64,000 nucleotides of DNA from [Empedobacter] haloabium (GTDB lineage: Bacteria; Pseudomonadota; Gammaproteobacteria; Burkholderiales; Burkholderiaceae_D): assembly GCA_008011715.2 (NCBI GenBank), contig CP136508.1:5270001-5334000 (forward strand), written 5' to 3'. The notes under the pieces are model-generated. The model searched no databases and had not been told where the DNA came from. It worked only from the letters and a program-made list of their open reading frames with translations. This document shows positions 30,710-40,005 of this stretch, in pieces. The stretch's first letter is position 1. Each line of letters opens with the position of its first letter. A program made the translations under genes and the position numbers.

Positions 30710-32348
30710 GGGCGCAGGGATGGGTCAGGTCGAGCTTGGGGTTATAGACAGCCGTGCTGACATTCAGCAGCCCGAGGACCGAATGAAACACGTTGTCATG
30801 GGAAAAAGCCTGCGCGCTGCGCGCGGCCAGGCACTGATGATCGATATGGAAGCGTTGGCGGAAGCCATCGGACAGCCACAGCATCATCGGCACGGTGCGC
30901 TGCTCCGCCGGCGAGATGATGTACGGCGCGCCATGCAGGTACATATTCTTCTCGCCCAGCGACTCCCCGTGATCGGAGAAGTACAGCATGGCAGTGTCCA
31001 CGCCGTCTTGCGCGGCGCTCTCGCGCAGCAGATCCAGCGTCTTCGCCAGGAAGTGATCGGTGTACAGGATCGTGTTGTCGTAGGCGTTGACGATGGACTC
31101 GCGTGAGCACTGTTCCAGCTCGTTCGTTTGACACACGGGGCCGAAGCGACCGAAGCCGGCCGGATAGCGCTTCCAGTAGGCCGGGCCATGACTGCCCTTC
31201 TGGTGCAGCGCGACGACCAGGTCTCGTCGCGACGTGCGGATCAGCTGCGGCAAGTCGCGCAGCAGACGCTCGTCGAAGCATTCCTCGCCATTGCACAGCG
31301 GGTCGCCCGGCAATGGCTGCGACACGTCCTCGAAGCGCACGCGGTCGCACGTGCCCTTGCAGCCGGAGTTATTGTCGCGCCAGAGCACATCGAAGCCCGC
31401 ATGCTTCAATACGTCCAGCAGGCCTTCCTGGCGCCCGGCCTTGTCGGACGAATAATCGTCGCGCGTCAGGCCCGAAAAAACGCACGGAACGGAGACCGCC
31501 GTCGCCGTGCCGCACGAGCTGACGTTGCGGAAGTTGATCAGCCCTGCCTGCCGCGCCAACTCCGGATTGGTCTGGCGCGCGTAGCCGTTCAGGGAGAAAT
31601 TCATGGCCCGCGCCGTTTCGCCCACGACGATGACCGTCACCGTGCGCTTGTGCGGCGCCGCCGCCGCTGACCATTTCGGTCCCAGCGCCGCATCGGTGCC
31701 CAGCGGCGCGATCACGACAGGAGTGGCCCATTTGCGCTTCAGGTAGCCGTGCGTGGCCTGGAACATATTGGTGGGCGTCAGCAGGAAGCGCATTTCGCGA
31801 TGTTCGCGCACCGCCGGCGCAAGCACCTTGAACAGCAACAGCAGCAGCCCGGCGCCCGCCAGCAGCGACAGCGCCACGGTGCCGGCCTTGAGCAGCAGGT
31901 CGCGCCGTGCGGGCGGGAATACCAGGGGCAGGCGCCACACCAGCACGGACGGCAGGATGCCGAGCACCGTGATGGTCTGCACCATCCTCCAGCTGAACAG
32001 CTCATTGGCCTCCTTCGCATCCGTCTCGAACACGTTCTGCACCATCGACGCATCGATGACGACGCCGTACTCGTTCATGAAGTAGCTGGCTGCCGACGCG
32101 GCCAGGAACAGCGCGACCAGCACAGGCTTGATGACGAACCGGAAATTGAACAGCGTGAGGATGGCGTTGAACAGCAGGACCAGCAGCACGAACGCGCCGG
32201 CATACACCAGCGCGTTGCCGAAGTGGGCGCCGCCTGTCGCCGCGACGAACGTCTTCCAGAAACTGAGGTTGTAGGCCGAGACAAGGAACACGGACGCGCC
32301 CAGGGTCAGCAGGGGCGCGCCGACGCGCGGCAGGGGAGCGATTCTCAC
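30699..32348 (-). CDS. eptA: Phosphoethanolamine--lipid A transferase, EptA-like
   Basis: 549 residues. It transfers phosphoethanolamine from phosphatidylethanolamine to lipid A on the periplasmic face, a modification known to lower polymyxin binding. Five N-terminal membrane segments are followed by a sulfatase-fold domain with VVGETARAMNFSLNGY (metal site), SSCGTATAVSVPCVFSG (Thr nucleophile) and YFSDHGESLGEKNMYLHGAPY (metal site). Several Cys pairs suit periplasmic disulfides. I chose the GTG at 32348, which has GGAG eight bases upstream, over a TTG seven codons earlier. It lies after the two-component genes on the same strand and is probably their target. Confidence 0.88.
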   Translation of the reverse strand: MRIAPLPRVGAPLLTLGASVFLVSAYNLSFWKTFVAATGGAHFGNALVYAGAFVLLVLLFNAILTLFNFRFVIKPVLVALFLAASAASYFMNEYGVVIDASMVQNVFETDAKEANELFSWRMVQTITVLGILPSVLVWRLPLVFPPARRDLLLKAGTVALSLLAGAGLLLLLFKVLAPAVREHREMRFLLTPTNMFQATHGYLKRKWATPVVIAPLGTDAALGPKWSAAAAPHKRTVTVIVVGETARAMNFSLNGYARQTNPELARQAGLINFRNVSSCGTATAVSVPCVFSGLTRDDYSSDKAGRQEGLLDVLKHAGFDVLWRDNNSGCKGTCDRVRFEDVSQPLPGDPLCNGEECFDERLLRDLPQLIRTSRRDLVVALHQKGSHGPAYWKRYPAGFGRFGPVCQTNELEQCSRESIVNAYDNTILYTDHFLAKTLDLLRESAAQDGVDTAMLYFSDHGESLGEKNMYLHGAPYIISPAEQRTVPMMLWLSDGFRQRFHIDHQCLAARSAQAFSHDNVFHSVLGLLNVSTAVYNPKLDLTHPCAREN

Positions 32349-32415
32349 GGTACGGACTCCAATGGACAAGCATCCAAGATACCCGCCCCAAGGTGAAGCC
32401 CGTGTGAACGGCTGG

Positions 32416-33660
32416 TTAAGGCCGTGTTAAGCCGTCCGGAAAGTGGATTTCGAAACGCGTGCCGCCGCCCGCGCGGCTGCCCAGCACCAGGGTGGCCCCC
32501 AGGTGGGCGCAGATGCGCTGCACCAGCCCGAGCCCGAGGCCCGTGCCGGAGGACCCCCTGGCATCGGCCGGTATCGGTTCATTATGCAGGCGCGCTCGCG
32601 CCGCCGGCGGCAGCCCAGGGCCCGTGTCCTCGACAATCACTGCGCGTCCGGCCAGGCTTACCTCGACCACACCTGCCTCGGTGTACTGGCACGCGTTGCG
32701 CACCAGGTTGCCGATGGCCGCCAGCACGAGTTCGCGCACGCCATCGATGGCGAAGTCGTCGCCGCCGACATAGCGCAGCGCCAGCGGCCGCCCTGTCACG
32801 AGCGACTGGTAGCGCGCCACCTCGGCATGCGCCAGCGCCGCCGCCGACATGTGCGCCCATTCCAGCTGCGCCGGCGCACGGGCCAGGCGCAGCAGCATGC
32901 TCGTCACATCGGTCGCCTCGCGCGCCGCGCGGTAGATCCGCTCCGCTGGCGCATACAGGGCCGGCTCGCGCTCGGTCTGCGCCATCAGCACCTCGGCCGC
33001 GCCGGCGATGACGGTCAGCGGCGTGCGCAGTTCATGGCTGACGTCCCCCGTGAAGAAGCGTTCGCGATCGAGCACCTGGCGCAGCTCGCCCGTGTGACCC
33101 GCGATCGTGCGCGCCAGCAGTCCCAGCTCGTCGGCGCGCTCCTGCAGCGGCAGCTGCGCGGCGCGCCCATCCACTGCCTCGGCCAGTTCGACGATCGGAT
33201 TGACGACCTGGTTGCCGACATACCGCCCCAGCATCAGCGAGCAGGCAAGGAAACCCAGGAAGGCCACGCCGAACATCGAGTACACCACCAGCTCGATCTG
33301 TTCATAGTCGCTGTCGTGGTCGACGACGACGAATGGCCCCAGGTTGTCGCGCCCCTTCAGCACGTGCAGGTCGACGCCATCCACCGTGACTTCCTGCACT
33401 CCGTCAGGCAACGCCCGCAGCGAACGGGGAATGCCTTCGCCGTGATGGAAGCTGATCCCGGCCGGCATTTCGACCGGCAGCCTGCCGGCGTAGCGCGGGC
33501 TGGCCCACGACGCCACCTCCTCCAGGCGCTCGTCCACCAGGCGCACCTCGATGCCCTCCACCGCCACGGCCGCGATGACGGCGAAGAACAGCGTGGCGAC
33601 CGCGGCGAATTTCAGATAGGCGACGGAAATCCGCCGCCGCATCGACTCAGCCTTGTTCAT
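32416..33660 (-). CDS. Sensor histidine kinase
   Basis: 414 residues. One membrane segment near the N-terminus (residues 15-35) and a second near 123-145 bracket a periplasmic sensor domain of about 90 residues. HAMP-like linker follows. The H box is GDVSHELRTPLTVIAG (phospho-acceptor His209), the N box NLVRNACQYT, then VEDTGPGLPP and GTGLGLGLVQ. The kinase should phosphorylate the response regulator encoded immediately upstream, whose end it overlaps by 14 bp. The signal is unknown. By neighbourhood it resembles PmrB-type control of eptA, an inference only. Confidence 0.9.
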   Translation of the reverse strand: MNKAESMRRRISVAYLKFAAVATLFFAVIAAVAVEGIEVRLVDERLEEVASWASPRYAGRLPVEMPAGISFHHGEGIPRSLRALPDGVQEVTVDGVDLHVLKGRDNLGPFVVVDHDSDYEQIELVVYSMFGVAFLGFLACSLMLGRYVGNQVVNPIVELAEAVDGRAAQLPLQERADELGLLARTIAGHTGELRQVLDRERFFTGDVSHELRTPLTVIAGAAEVLMAQTEREPALYAPAERIYRAAREATDVTSMLLRLARAPAQLEWAHMSAAALAHAEVARYQSLVTGRPLALRYVGGDDFAIDGVRELVLAAIGNLVRNACQYTEAGVVEVSLAGRAVIVEDTGPGLPPAARARLHNEPIPADARGSSGTGLGLGLVQRICAHLGATLVLGSRAGGGTRFEIHFPDGLTRP

Positions 33661-34336
33661 CGGAGGCCACCAGCTTGTAGCCGATGCCGGAAATGGTGCG
33701 CAGCATCGCGAACGGATACGGCTTGTCCAGCGCCTGGCGCAAGGCGTGGATATGGACGCGCAGCGCGTCGCTGTCGGGAGGGTTGTCGCCCCAGACCTCG
33801 TGGGCGACCGCGTCGCGCGACACCACTTTCGGCGCCTCTTTCATCAACAGCTTGAGGATCGTGTAGCCGGTTTTCGTCAGCGCCAGCGGGCGGCCGGCAC
33901 GCCGTGCCTCGAACGTGCCGGTGTCGAACGTCAGCTCGCCCACCGTCAGCACGGCATTGCCCCCGTGCGTGCCGCGCGCGCGCCGCACCAGCGCCTTCAG
34001 CCGGACTTCCAGTTCGACCAGGGAAAACGGCTTGACCAGGTAGTCGTCCGCGCCGCTGTCGAAGCCGGCCACCTTGTCCTCCAGGGTGTCGCGCGCCGTC
34101 AGCATCAGCACGGGCGTGGCCTTGCGCAGCTCGCTGCGCAGCTTCTGGCACAGCTCCAGGCCGTTCAGGCCGGGCAGCATGACATCCAGCACCACGGCGT
34201 CGTAGTCGTTCTGGGCGGCCAGCGCCAGCCCGCCGTAGCCGTTGCCGGCCGAATCGAGCACGTAGCCCTTCGGTTCCAGGAAGCCGTACAGGTTGGCGAC
34301 GATGTCGGGATTGTCTTCGATGATAAGCAGGCGCAT
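33647..34336 (-). CDS. OmpR-family response regulator
   Basis: 229 residues. Receiver domain with acidic pair IIEDN, phospho-acceptor Asp51 in [13 protein letters not shown], Thr in LMLTARDT and Lys in DDYLVKPFS. The C-terminal winged helix has [40 protein letters not shown] organisation with the usual [15 protein letters not shown] end. First gene of a run regulator - kinase - eptA - PAP2 on the minus strand. Only 49 bp separate its start from the divergent cobT start. Confidence 0.93.
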   Translation of the reverse strand: MRLLIIEDNPDIVANLYGFLEPKGYVLDSAGNGYGGLALAAQNDYDAVVLDVMLPGLNGLELCQKLRSELRKATPVLMLTARDTLEDKVAGFDSGADDYLVKPFSLVELEVRLKALVRRARGTHGGNAVLTVGELTFDTGTFEARRAGRPLALTKTGYTILKLLMKEAPKVVSRDAVAHEVWGDNPPDSDALRVHIHALRQALDKPYPFAMLRTISGIGYKLVASDEQG

Positions 34337-34385
34337 GCGCCATTATAATTCCGCTCTTTCCACCCTGCCCGCAAAGGCTGCCGCC

Positions 34386-35426
34386 ATGACGCCTCCGACC
34401 ATCCCGCCCGTGCTTGATGCCCCCGCCGACCTGGCCGCCGCCCTTGCCCGCGCCATCGACAACAAGACCAAGCCGCTCGGCAGCCTGGGGCGGCTGGAGA
34501 CGCTGGCGCGCCAGGTCGGCATGATCCAGCAGACGACGAAGCCTGCGCTGCGCGAGCCGGCCATCCTGGTGTTCGCCGGCGATCATGGCGTCGTGGCCGA
34601 AGGCGTGTCGGCCTACCCGCAGGACGTAACGTGGCAGATGGTCGAGAACTTCCTGGCGGGCGGCGCCGCAATCAACGTGTTCGCAGAGCAGAATGGCTGC
34701 GCGCTGCGCGTCGTCGACGCCGGTGTCGCGCACGAATTCGGGCCGCGCCCCGGCCTCGATGACCGCAAGGTGGCCATGGGCACCCGCAACTTCGCACGCG
34801 AAGCGGCGATGACGCCGGACCAGTGCCGGCAGGCGCTGCGACACGGCATGGAACTGGTCGACGCCTTGCCCGGCAACGTCCTCGGCTTCGGCGAGATGGG
34901 CATCGGCAACACGACGGCCGCCGCCGCCCTGATGCACAAGCTGACCGGCATCCCGGTGCCGCAATGTGTCGGCGCCGGCACCGGCATGTCGGCGGACGGT
35001 ATTCGCCACAAGCAGCAGGTGATCGAGGCGGCCGTCGCGCTGCATGCGGACGCGGCAGCGCCGCTGGACGTGCTGGCGGCCTTCGGCGGCTTCGAGATCG
35101 CCATGATGACGGGCGCGATGCTGCGCGCGGCCGAGCGGCGCATGGTGCTGCTGATCGACGGCTTCATCGTCACCAGCGCGCTGCTGGTCGCCGCCCGCCT
35201 GCAACCAGCCATCGTCGACTACTGCGTGTTCGCGCACTGCTCCGGCGAACATGGCCACCGCCAGATGCTCGATGCGCTCGGCGCACGCCCGTTGCTGGAC
35301 CTGGGCCTGCGCCTGGGCGAAGGCACCGGCAGCGCGCTGGCCCTGCCCCTGCTGCATGCCGCCGTCAACTTCCTCGACCGCATGGCCACGTTCGAATCGG
35401 CCCAGGTCAGCGAACAGTCGGCCTGA
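34386..35426 (+). CDS. cobT: Nicotinate-nucleotide--dimethylbenzimidazole phosphoribosyltransferase CobT
   Basis: 346 residues. It makes alpha-ribazole-5'-phosphate, the lower ligand precursor of cobalamin. Typical segments: [14 protein letters not shown] near the start, [31 protein letters not shown] and [12 protein letters not shown], and AHCSGEHGH near the end. The start at 34386 ([15 protein letters not shown]) is preferred to a Met 31 codons earlier that would overlap the response regulator gene. It is the first of three close genes (cobT, cobS, cobC) for nucleotide-loop assembly. The 49-bp gap to the divergent regulator must hold promoters for both directions. Confidence 0.95.
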   Translation: MTPPTIPPVLDAPADLAAALARAIDNKTKPLGSLGRLETLARQVGMIQQTTKPALREPAILVFAGDHGVVAEGVSAYPQDVTWQMVENFLAGGAAINVFAEQNGCALRVVDAGVAHEFGPRPGLDDRKVAMGTRNFAREAAMTPDQCRQALRHGMELVDALPGNVLGFGEMGIGNTTAAAALMHKLTGIPVPQCVGAGTGMSADGIRHKQQVIEAAVALHADAAAPLDVLAAFGGFEIAMMTGAMLRAAERRMVLLIDGFIVTSALLVAARLQPAIVDYCVFAHCSGEHGHRQMLDALGARPLLDLGLRLGEGTGSALALPLLHAAVNFLDRMATFESAQVSEQSA

Positions 35427-35430
35427 CGCC

Positions 35431-36195
35431 GTGCTGCACCAACTCCGCCTGTTCTTCACCGCCTTGCAGTTCTTCACGCGGCTGCCGATTCCCCGCTGGG
35501 TCGGTTTCGAGCCGGACTGGCTGCATCACGCATCACGCTATTTTCCCCTGGTCGGACTGGTCGTCGGCATCGCCGGCGCCCTGGTGTACTGGGTCGCCGC
35601 GTTGCTGCTGCCGCCGCCGGTCGCGGTGCTGCTCGCGACCGCCACCACGATCTATATGACGGGCGCCTTCCACGAGGACGGTTTCGCCGACGCTTGCGAC
35701 GGCCTCGGTGGCGGCCACACGCGCGAGCGTGCACTGGAAATCATGAAGGATTCGCGCATCGGCGCGTATGGCGCGATCGGCATCGGCCTGCTGCTGGCCG
35801 TCAAATGCACGGCGCTGGCCCATCTGCCGCCGCTGGCGGCGGTGGCCGCGCTGGTGGCGGCCCATCCGCTCTCGCGCCTGTTGGCGGCAAGCCTGATCTG
35901 GCGCATGGAGTACGCCCGCGCCGAAGGCAAGGCCAAGCCGCTGGCGCAACAGATGAGCACAGGCGAATTCGCCATCGCCACGCTGTGCTGCCTGCCGCCG
36001 GTGCTGCTGGTTGGGCTGTCCGGCTGGCTGCCCTGGCCGAACCTGCTGGCGGGCCTCGTCGCCATGACACTGATCACGCTGTGGTTCGCGCGCAAGCTGG
36101 CGCGCCGACTGGGCGGCTACACGGGCGATTGCCTGGGCGCCGTGCAGCAGTTGTGCGAAGCCGTGTTTTACCTGTGCGCGCTCGCCGCCCGATGA
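35431..36195 (+). CDS. cobS: Adenosylcobinamide-GDP ribazoletransferase CobS
   Basis: 254 residues, hydrophobic with several membrane segments. It joins alpha-ribazole to adenosylcobinamide-GDP, closing the nucleotide loop. The start is a GTG at 35431, four bases after the cobT stop, giving the family's usual N-terminus LRLFFTALQFFTRLPIP. ALLLPPP, GAFHEDGFADACDGLGGG (acidic, Mg-binding) and KDSRIGAYGAIGI are CobS signatures. The open frame further upstream lies inside cobT and is rejected. It overlaps cobC by 4 bp. Confidence 0.95.
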   Translation: MLHQLRLFFTALQFFTRLPIPRWVGFEPDWLHHASRYFPLVGLVVGIAGALVYWVAALLLPPPVAVLLATATTIYMTGAFHEDGFADACDGLGGGHTRERALEIMKDSRIGAYGAIGIGLLLAVKCTALAHLPPLAAVAALVAAHPLSRLLAASLIWRMEYARAEGKAKPLAQQMSTGEFAIATLCCLPPVLLVGLSGWLPWPNLLAGLVAMTLITLWFARKLARRLGGYTGDCLGAVQQLCEAVFYLCALAAR

Positions 36196-36749
36196 AGCTG
36201 ATCCTCGTGCGCCATCCGCGGCCCCTGGCAGCACCCGGGATCTGCTATGGCAGCACCGACCTGCCCGTGGCGGAAGATGAACTGGCCCGCGTGGTGACCG
36301 ATCTGCGGCCGCTGCTGCCGGCCGCCCCGATGTTCAGCAGCCCTTTGCAACGCTGCGCCCTGCTGGCGCGGCGCCTGGCGGACCACGTCACCTTCGATGC
36401 GGACTTGGCCGAAATGGACTTCGGCAGCTGGGAAAACCGCCGCTGGGACGACATCTCGCGTGCCGACGTCGATGCCTGGGCCGCTGACCTGCTGCACTAC
36501 CGCCCCGGCGGCGGCGAGAACGTGCTGGCCGTGGCGCGGCGGGTGCGGCGCGCGCTCGATGCCATCCGCGCGCGCGGCACCGGCAATGCCATCGTCATCT
36601 GCCACGCCGGCACGATCCGCCTGATGACGGCACTCGCCACCGGGCAGTCGCTGGAACAGGCGGCGCTGGCGGCGGCCGCCACGCCGCACCAGGTTCCGTA
36701 TGGCGCGGCCGTGCCGCTGACGCTGGCCGCCGTATCAAAGCAGCTATAA
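36192..36749 (+). CDS. cobC: Alpha-ribazole phosphatase CobC (histidine phosphatase)
   Basis: 185 residues. It removes phosphate from alpha-ribazole-5'-phosphate or adenosylcobalamin-5'-phosphate. The catalytic His is in LILVRHPRPLAAPGICYGSTD (RHP in place of the common RHG), with Arg in SSPLQRCALLARRL, Glu in LAEMDFGSWENRRWDDI, and the second His in VICHAGTIR. The ATG at 36192 overlaps the cobS stop (ATGA). Its stop codon overlaps a TATAAT promoter box serving the riboswitch downstream. The role is by context and family; other histidine phosphatases look alike. Confidence 0.9.
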   Translation: MKLILVRHPRPLAAPGICYGSTDLPVAEDELARVVTDLRPLLPAAPMFSSPLQRCALLARRLADHVTFDADLAEMDFGSWENRRWDDISRADVDAWAADLLHYRPGGGENVLAVARRVRRALDAIRARGTGNAIVICHAGTIRLMTALATGQSLEQAALAAAATPHQVPYGAAVPLTLAAVSKQL

Positions 36750-36750
36750 T
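36745..36750 (+). promoter_or_regulatory. -10 box of the btuB/riboswitch transcript
   Basis: TATAAT overlaps the cobC stop codon (TAA at 36747). No good -35 box lies at the right distance, so the promoter may be weak or activator-dependent. Confidence 0.5.
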
Positions 36751-36756
36751 GACGGG

Positions 36757-36980
36757 GTTCTGGTGCCCGCGTCCCTCTCTCGGACGCAGTTAAACGGGAA
36801 ATGCAACGCCACGCGCCGCCGCCGGCACGGGCCAACGCATGCTGCCCCCGCAACGGTAAGCAGGCCGCCGCGCGCACAGCGCGGCAGCCGTCTCAGTCAG
36901 CCACTGTGCCCGGTCGATGACCGGCATGGGAAGGCGGGACGGACCTACCTGCCAGCCCGGATACCGGCCAGGACTCAGGT
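36757..36980 (+). promoter_or_regulatory. Cobalamin riboswitch
   Basis: The elements of the AdoCbl-binding family appear in order: GGTGCCCGCG, AAACGGGAAATGC, the conserved core GCCCCCGCAACGGTAAG, AGCCACTG, ATGGGAAGG, and the B12 box around AGCCCGGATACCGGCCAGG. Downstream, GAAGCGCGC pairs with GCGCGCTTC (36982-37008) and CCGGCC with GGCCGG (37018-37041). These lack T runs, so control at translation of btuB seems more likely than termination. Boundaries are approximate. Confidence 0.93.
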
Positions 36981-37067
36981 GGAAGCGCGCCGCAGCCATG
37001 CGCGCGCTTCTGTTCCATCCGGCCTGCGGGGAAGCGGGCCGGTTGCACATAGAAGAACAGATTTGTC

Positions 37068-38930
37068 ATGACCTCTCCCGCAACACCCCAGGCAGCGCGC
37101 GCCGCGCTGGCACTCGCCATTGCCGCGGCCTTCGCCGCCCCCGCCGTCGCCCAGACCACCGCCATCGACGCCGTCATCGTGACCGCCAGCCGCACGCCGC
37201 AGCTGGCCAGTGAAGTCATCAGCGACACGCTGACGATCAGCGCGCAGGACATCGCCAACGCCGGCGTCGGTTCGCTGACGGAACTGCTGCAGCGCCAGCG
37301 CGGCCTGGAAGTCACCCGCAACGGTGGCGCCGGCGCCAATGCCAGCGTGCTGCTGCGCGGCGCCGCGGCCAACCAGAGCATCGTGCTGGTGGACGGCGTG
37401 CGCATCGGCTCCGTCTCCGGTGGCGCGGCCAGCTGGAACGCCATTCCACTGTCGGCCATCGATCATATCGAGATCGTCTACGGCCCGCTCAGCACCCTGT
37501 ACGGCGCCGACGCGGTCGGCGGCGTGATCCAGCTGTTCACCAAGAAGGGCAAGGGCGCCCCGGCCGTTACCGCCTTCGTCGGCGCCGGCAGCGACGCGAC
37601 CTACGCGGCCGACGCCGCGATCTCCGGCGGCACCGACAAGGTCAGCTACTCCCTTTCCGTCGGCAAGGACCTGTCCGAAGGCTACTCGGCCACGCGCCGT
37701 CCGTCCGGCAGCTACAACGCGGACAACGACGGCTACCGTCGCAAGAACGCCGCCGGCCAGGTGGCCGTGCAGCTGGCCCCCGGCCACGAAATCGGTGGCA
37801 TGTTCCTGTATGGCGACACCACGGCCGACTACGACAGCGGCGCCTCCTTCGATGCCTACAGCACGCAAGTGCAAAGCAACCTGGCCGCCTACTCGCGCAA
37901 CCGCATCCTGCCGGATTGGACCATGTTCGTGCAGGCCGCCAAATCGCGCGACAAGTCCGGTTCCTACTACGCGCCCGGCCCGTACGGCGGCGGCCAGATC
38001 GATTCGACCCAGACCGTCTTCACGTGGCAGAACGATATCCGCATCGGCAGCGACAACCTGCAGCTGCTGGCCGAGCACCGCAAGGAGGAAGTCGAAGGCA
38101 CGACGAACGCGCTGAACAAGGAGCGCAGCACCACGTCCTACGCGGCCACCTACAGCCTGAAGCGGGGCAACCACCTCGTCAACGTCGGCGCGCGCAACGA
38201 CGACTCGCAGTATGGCTCGCGCAACACCGGCTCGCTGGGCTATGGCTACCGCATCAGCCAGGCGCTGCGCGTGGAAGCCAGCTACGGCACCAGCTTCCGG
38301 GCGCCGACGTTCAACGAGCTGTACTACCCGGGCTACGGCAACAAGAACAACCGTCCGGAAAAAGGCCGCAACGCCGAAGTGGGCCTGCATTACAACGACG
38401 GCACGACGGAGTTGGGCGCGGTCTACTATCACAACAAGCTGACGGACCTGCTGGTCAACACGACGCCGTGCCCGTTCCCCAGCGACGACGAGAACGACTA
38501 CAGCTACGGCTGCGCGTACAACGTCAACAAGGGCCTGCTGGAAGGCGTGAGCCTGAGCGCACGCCGCACGTTCGGCCCGTTCACCGTCAGCGCCGACGCC
38601 GATTTCCAGGACCCGCGCGACGAGACCACCGGCAAGCGCCTGCAGCGCCGCGCCAAGCGTCACGCCAACCTGAATGTCGAATACGTCAATGGCCCGCTGA
38701 CGGGTGGCGTCGAGTGGCACCTGTCGTCGGCGCGCTTCGACGACGCGGCCAACCGCAACAAGCTGGGCGGCTACGGCATCGTCAACCTGTACGCGACCTA
38801 CCAGTTCGCGCGCGACTGGTCCGCGCTGGTGCGCTGGAACAACGTGGCCGGCCGCGACTACGAGCTGGCGCGTTACTACCCGACCGGCGGTGCGACGGCG
38901 TTTGCCGGCGTCCGCTACGGCTTCAAGTAA
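37068..38930 (+). CDS. btuB: Vitamin B12 TonB-dependent receptor BtuB
   Basis: 620 residues, the size of E. coli BtuB (614). It takes up cobalamin and cobinamides through the outer membrane. Signal peptide to about residue 28 (AAPAVAQ), TonB box region AVIVTASRTPQLASE, plug with VLLRGAAANQSIVLVDGVRIGS and VYGPLSTLYGADAVGGVIQLFTK, and a final strand FAGVRYGFK ending in an aromatic residue, as barrels do. It follows a cobalamin riboswitch, which fixes its substrate class. The ribosome site before the ATG is poor (AGAAGAACAG), fitting riboswitch control of initiation. Confidence 0.94.
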   Translation: MTSPATPQAARAALALAIAAAFAAPAVAQTTAIDAVIVTASRTPQLASEVISDTLTISAQDIANAGVGSLTELLQRQRGLEVTRNGGAGANASVLLRGAAANQSIVLVDGVRIGSVSGGAASWNAIPLSAIDHIEIVYGPLSTLYGADAVGGVIQLFTKKGKGAPAVTAFVGAGSDATYAADAAISGGTDKVSYSLSVGKDLSEGYSATRRPSGSYNADNDGYRRKNAAGQVAVQLAPGHEIGGMFLYGDTTADYDSGASFDAYSTQVQSNLAAYSRNRILPDWTMFVQAAKSRDKSGSYYAPGPYGGGQIDSTQTVFTWQNDIRIGSDNLQLLAEHRKEEVEGTTNALNKERSTTSYAATYSLKRGNHLVNVGARNDDSQYGSRNTGSLGYGYRISQALRVEASYGTSFRAPTFNELYYPGYGNKNNRPEKGRNAEVGLHYNDGTTELGAVYYHNKLTDLLVNTTPCPFPSDDENDYSYGCAYNVNKGLLEGVSLSARRTFGPFTVSADADFQDPRDETTGKRLQRRAKRHANLNVEYVNGPLTGGVEWHLSSARFDDAANRNKLGGYGIVNLYATYQFARDWSALVRWNNVAGRDYELARYYPTGGATAFAGVRYGFK

Positions 38931-38982
38931 CGTTGCCCCTGCCGGGCACCGTCCCGGCAGGACCGACCGCTCCAGGCAGCCC

Positions 38983-40005
38983 ATGCATCCCACTTTCGCC
39001 AACCTGCGCGCGCGTGCCGGCATCGTCATTGCCGTGCTGTTGCTGGCATCGGTCGGCAGCGTGCTGTTCGCGGGGATGACCGGCTCCGTCCCGATCCCCT
39101 TGGCGGACATGCCAGCGGCGCTCAACGAACTGCTGCACCACCGGGCCGACTCGCTGGCCGCGACGCTGCTGGAGCTGCGCGTCAGCCGCGCGCTGACGGC
39201 CTTCGTGACGGGGGCGGCGCTGGCGCTGGCCGGCGTCATGATGCAGGCGCTGCTGCGCAATCCGCTGGCCGATCCGTACGTGCTGGGCATTTCGTCCGGC
39301 TCCGCCGTCGGCGCGCTGGCGGCCATCATGGCGGCTTGCGCCGCCTGGGTCATCGACGCCGCCGCCTTTGCCGGCGCCGTCGTCATTTCCATGTTGCTGT
39401 ACCTGCTGGCGCGGCGCGACCTGCGCGGCGGCAGCGCCGCCGAAGGTGGCACCGCCCTGCTGCTGCTGACCGGCGTGATCCTGTCGTCGGCCGGTTCGGC
39501 CCTGATCTCGTTGATGTTGGCGGTGGCTGCCGACAACCAGGTGCGTGGCATGGTGTTCTGGCTGATCGGCGACCTGTCCGGCGCGCCGTTGCGCCTGCTG
39601 CCCTGGCTCGTGCTGGGCGCCGGGCTGCTGTTCGCCCTGCGCTCCGCACGCGCGCTCAATGTACTGGCGCTGCATGCGGAAGCGGCAGCCACCCTGGGCA
39701 TCCGCGTCGGCGCGCTGCGCAAGGGCCTGTTCTTCTGTTCCGGCCTGCTGACGGCAAGCGCCGTCACGACGGCCGGCAGCGTGGGCTTCGTCGGCCTGAT
39801 CGTGCCGCATGCCTGCCGTTTCGCCTTCGGTCCCGATCACCGCGTGCTGATCCCCGCCGCCACGCTGGCCGGCGGCGCCTATCTGGTGCTGACGGATGCG
39901 CTGGCACGCACCGTCATCGCGCCGCAACAGCTGCCGGTCGGCGTCATCACGGCGCTGATCGGCACGCCGGTGTTCCTGTATCAATTGCACCGGTTACGTA
40001 AATGA
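38983..40005 (+). CDS. btuC: Cobalamin ABC transporter permease BtuC (FecCD family)
   Basis: 340 residues, about ten membrane segments. It moves cobalamin across the inner membrane with BtuD and BtuF. Family blocks: LRVSRALTAFVTGAALALAG, MQALLRNPLADPYVLGISSG, VRGMVFWLIGDLSG, and GSVGFVGLIVPHACRF. The start at 38983 gives MHPTFANLRARAG and a normal N-terminus; the frame runs back into btuB and is rejected there. The btuD start overlaps its end by 4 bp. Confidence 0.93.
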   Translation: MHPTFANLRARAGIVIAVLLLASVGSVLFAGMTGSVPIPLADMPAALNELLHHRADSLAATLLELRVSRALTAFVTGAALALAGVMMQALLRNPLADPYVLGISSGSAVGALAAIMAACAAWVIDAAAFAGAVVISMLLYLLARRDLRGGSAAEGGTALLLLTGVILSSAGSALISLMLAVAADNQVRGMVFWLIGDLSGAPLRLLPWLVLGAGLLFALRSARALNVLALHAEAAATLGIRVGALRKGLFFCSGLLTASAVTTAGSVGFVGLIVPHACRFAFGPDHRVLIPAATLAGGAYLVLTDALARTVIAPQQLPVGVITALIGTPVFLYQLHRLRK

